Assembly: GCA_020062605.1 (NCBI GenBank) | Contig: JAGUWA010000387.1 | Coordinates: 1 to 7,147, forward strand | Source of the DNA: Parvibaculum sp. | GTDB taxonomy: Bacteria > Pseudomonadota > Alphaproteobacteria > Parvibaculales > Parvibaculaceae | Direction: 5' to 3' | DNA length: 7,147 nt | Part shown: positions 6,141-7,147 of the stretch, piece after piece | Position numbering within the stretch: the first letter of the stretch is position 1 | Layout: the number at the start of each line of letters is the position of its first letter | The notes under the pieces: generated by a model | Database searches by the model: none | Told to the model about the DNA's origin: nothing | What the model saw: only the letters and a program-made list of their open reading frames with translations | Made by a program: the position numbers and the translations under genes

Positions 6141-7147
6141 ATGGCGGGGGACAGAAATGGCGGCGGGGGGATTCTCGAGGGCGTTCGCGTGCTCGACTTC
6201 GGCCGCTATATTGCCGGGCCTTACTGCGCGGCCCTTCTGGGCGACCTGGGTGCCGAGGTTATCCGGGTCGAACGGCGAGAGGGATCGGAAGACCGCTTCG
6301 TTCAGCCGATCGTGCCGGAGGCAGGCCCCGGCGAGGGCGGCGAAGGCGCGATGTTCCTGCAGATGAACCGCAACAAACGCGGTCTCACCCTCGATCCAAT
6401 GACGGAAACCGGCCGGAGCATCGTACGCCGTCTCGTCGCCACGGCAGACGTCGTGGTGGCGAACCTGCCGCCCTCGACGCTGAAAGCGATGGGCCTCGAC
6501 TACGAGAGCCTGTCGGCGGTGAAGCCCGACATCATCCTCACAACGGTTTCCGCCTTCGGCCATGGCGGGCCCTATAGCGAACGGACAGGCTTCGACGGCG
6601 TTGCACAATCGATGGTGGGCGCGGCCTATCTGACTGGCCGGCCGGACGAGCCGGTGAAGAGCTATGCGCCCTGGGTTGATTTCGGCACAGCTTCGCTTTC
6701 CGCCTTCGGGACCATGGCAGCGCTGATGGAGCGAGCGAAATCCGGCAAGGGACAAGTTGTCGAAGGGTCGCTGCTTTCAACGGCTCTGGCCTACTTCAAT
6801 TTTCACCTGATCGAGCAGGACCTCCGCAAGACGAACCGCATCGCCATCGGCAACAGGTCACCTTACGCAGGTCCGGCAGACATCGTCCGCACAAAGGACG
6901 GCTGGATACTGGTGCAGGTCATTGGCATGCCGCTCTTCAAGCGCTGGGCGCGGCTGATGGGCGAGGATCAATGGCTCACCGACCCGCGCTTCAAGGATGA
7001 CCTTGCGCGCGGCGACCACGGCGAAATCCTCTCCGAGCGCACTCAAGCCTGGGCGGAAACCCGCACGACGGAAGAAGCGCTTGCCGAACTCGAGGCGGCG
7101 CGCATTCCGGCGGGGCCCGTCTACTCGCCCCAGCAAGCCCTCGACGA
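6141..7147 (+). CDS. CaiB/BaiF family III CoA-transferase (3' end outside the window)
   Basis: Family III CoA-transferases move CoA between a CoA thioester and a free carboxylic acid in the cytoplasm; members handle formate/oxalate, carnitine, bile acids, succinate and aromatic acids. The 335 visible residues begin with a Gly-rich tip and then LEGVRVLDFGRYIAGPYCAA, followed by LGDLGAEVIRVE, the standard family opening. Further landmarks are MNRNKRGLTLD (about 75-85), SAFGHGGPYSERTGFD (about 137-152) and SYAPWVDFGTASLSAFGTMA (about 174-193). Asp180 in the last one sits where the family has its catalytic aspartate, which forms the acyl-anhydride and CoA-thioester intermediates. GKGQVVEGSLL (about 202-212) carries Glu where Asp is usual. 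Complete members have about 380-420 residues, so a modest C-terminal part is missing. The gene diverges from the kinase across a 196-base spacer. The neighbours give no clue to the substrate. Confidence 0.93.
   Translation, partial: MAGDRNGGGGILEGVRVLDFGRYIAGPYCAALLGDLGAEVIRVERREGSEDRFVQPIVPEAGPGEGGEGAMFLQMNRNKRGLTLDPMTETGRSIVRRLVATADVVVANLPPSTLKAMGLDYESLSAVKPDIILTTVSAFGHGGPYSERTGFDGVAQSMVGAAYLTGRPDEPVKSYAPWVDFGTASLSAFGTMAALMERAKSGKGQVVEGSLLSTALAYFNFHLIEQDLRKTNRIAIGNRSPYAGPADIVRTKDGWILVQVIGMPLFKRWARLMGEDQWLTDPRFKDDLARGDHGEILSERTQAWAETRTTEEALAELEAARIPAGPVYSPQQALD

Noticed and set aside
5928..6755. A 275-codon open frame on the minus strand opposite the CoA-transferase.
   Set aside because: It is antisense to a well-supported CoA-transferase with conserved motifs, and its product is rich in His and Arg with no family likeness.
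1..7147. Defence island, prophage, transposon, CRISPR array or biosynthetic cluster.
   Set aside because: No repeats with regular spacing, transposase, integrase, phage structural gene or restriction/toxin pair was seen. Apart from the chitosanase-like gene and the acylase relic, the genes are ordinary chromosomal families.

Overview
The window looks like a piece of an alphaproteobacterial chromosome with high GC content and almost no space between genes. The placement rests on two things. The cytochrome c maturation genes are in the cycH-cycJ-cycK (ccmI-ccmE-ccmF) order typical of that class, and the histidine kinase has the H-box neighbourhood of the PleC/DivJ/PdhS group. I cannot place it to genus from the sequence alone.

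Layout, left to right. On the minus strand, reading from 2985 down to 1, lies a cytochrome c maturation cluster: ccmI (2985-1894), a GH46 chitosanase-like gene with a C-terminal peptidoglycan-binding domain (1824-886), ccmE (773-291), and the start of ccmF, which leaves the window. ccmE and ccmF overlap by an ATGA. The chitosanase-like gene is the stranger in this cluster. On the plus strand, 3152-4082 holds the wreck of a penicillin acylase/acyl-homoserine lactone acylase gene: about 150 N-terminal codons joined out of frame to about 150 C-terminal codons, with the middle and its catalytic serine gone. Five bases later, on the minus strand, ends a membrane-bound PAS sensor histidine kinase (5944-4088). 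Divergent from it, starting at 6141 on the plus strand, is a CaiB/BaiF (family III) CoA-transferase that runs off the right edge.

How the genes work together. CcmI, CcmE and CcmF belong to System I cytochrome c maturation: CcmE carries heme in the periplasm, and CcmF and CcmI act at the heme ligation step. The kinase has no response regulator beside it, so it is an orphan. The kinase and the CoA-transferase share a divergent control region of about 196 bases. The ccm cluster and the acylase relic diverge from a second spacer of about 166 bases.

I see no tRNA, rRNA, CRISPR array, insertion sequence or prophage cluster, and no convincing undescribed multi-gene system. The items most worth a second look are the chitosanase-like gene inside the ccm cluster and the internally deleted acylase.
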